From assembly GCF_027257875.1 (NCBI RefSeq), contig NZ_JAPVQY010000024.1:36463-100462 (forward strand): 64,000 nucleotides of DNA. The letters run 5' to 3'. This document shows, one piece after another, positions 63,887-64,000 of the stretch. The translations under genes were made by a program, and so were the position numbers. Origin of the DNA: Burkholderia sp. IMCC1007 (GTDB taxonomy: Bacteria > Pseudomonadota > Gammaproteobacteria > Burkholderiales > Burkholderiaceae). The notes beneath the pieces are model-generated. The model was not told the DNA's origin. It saw only the letters and a list, made by a program, of their open reading frames with translations, and did not search any database. Within the stretch, counting starts at the first letter, position 1; every line of letters starts with the position of its first letter.

Positions 63887-64000
63887 CTAGGGGATTTCAG
63901 CGATCGGTTCGACATGGCAGCCGAGGTCGGCCAGGCGCTTGAGCAGCCGATTGATGGTTTTCTGTGCATCGTGGTGGTCAAAGTAGTGTGCGCCGAGATC
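63887..64000 (-). CDS. C-terminal fragment of an ORF, possibly a transposase
   Basis: The minus strand is open from the window edge to a TAG at 63887-63889, encoding DLGAHYFDHHDAQKTINRLL and onwards to CHVEPIAEIP. The pattern DLGxxYFDxxD...RLxxLG resembles the tail of insertion-sequence transposases, but I cannot name the family from 37 residues. The start lies beyond the window. Confidence 0.35.
   Translation of the reverse strand, partial: DLGAHYFDHHDAQKTINRLLKRLADLGCHVEPIAEIP

Overview
The window looks like a high-GC betaproteobacterial chromosome, most likely a Burkholderia of the cepacia complex. This is inferred from codon bias, from the dense transporter and LysR-type regulator content, and from family content (an orphan LuxR pair, OprB-type porin, PuuABR, a CdhABC/CntAB-like quaternary-amine locus). 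No rRNA or tRNA gene, CRISPR array or replication origin was recognised. Most of the sequence is ordinary accessory metabolism in short operons.

Left part (0-26 kb). An asparagine-synthetase-type enzyme and two divergent orphan LuxR regulators may be the edge of a natural-product cluster lying to the left. Then comes a divergent locus: an Nramp-superfamily transporter with altered metal-site residues on the minus strand, and a small membrane protein plus an OprB-type porin on the plus strand. Each arm carries a promoter-like sequence and a very short Cys-x-x-Cys ORF with a good ribosome binding site; the Nramp arm also has a 45-aa ORF. Next are a periplasmic trehalase, an MFS pump, a possible minus-strand small RNA, a YcaQ-type DNA glycosylase, two acetyltransferases, a YefM-YoeB toxin-antitoxin pair whose antitoxin is frameshifted by an 8-bp insertion, a HAD phosphatase, a DUF4142 protein, and a LysR/LysA/ABC-importer/MetC/DUF3088 group for diamino or sulfur amino acids.

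Middle part (26-43.6 kb). An EamA exporter faces a MocR regulator across a perfect inverted repeat. An NCS1 permease is followed by a CoA-transferase/acyl-CoA-dehydrogenase/EtfBA operon with a divergent LysR. A nadV-nadM NAD-salvage pair, a SRPBCC protein, an N-acetylmuramoyl-L-alanine amidase, an LprI-like protein and a puuB-puuR-puuA putrescine operon with a repeat-rich operator complete this part.

Right part (43.6-64 kb). A truncated, frameshifted tyrosine recombinase and a decayed IS66-type element mark a scar. Beyond it lies visibly lower-GC sequence: a 2-hydroxycarboxylate transporter with a second LeuC/LeuD pair and its LysR regulator (probably a catabolic 2-hydroxyacid unit), a large lipoprotein alpha/beta-hydrolase and a short-chain dehydrogenase. 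The window ends in a carnitine/betaine locus: binding protein, GlxA- and LysR-type regulators, thioesterase (cdhB), carnitine dehydrogenase (cdhA), oxygenase reductase, aldehyde dehydrogenase, beta-keto-acid cleavage enzyme (cdhC), a CntA/YeaW-like Rieske oxygenase, and a divergent second binding protein (caiX-like). A partial ORF, possibly a transposase tail, runs off the right edge.
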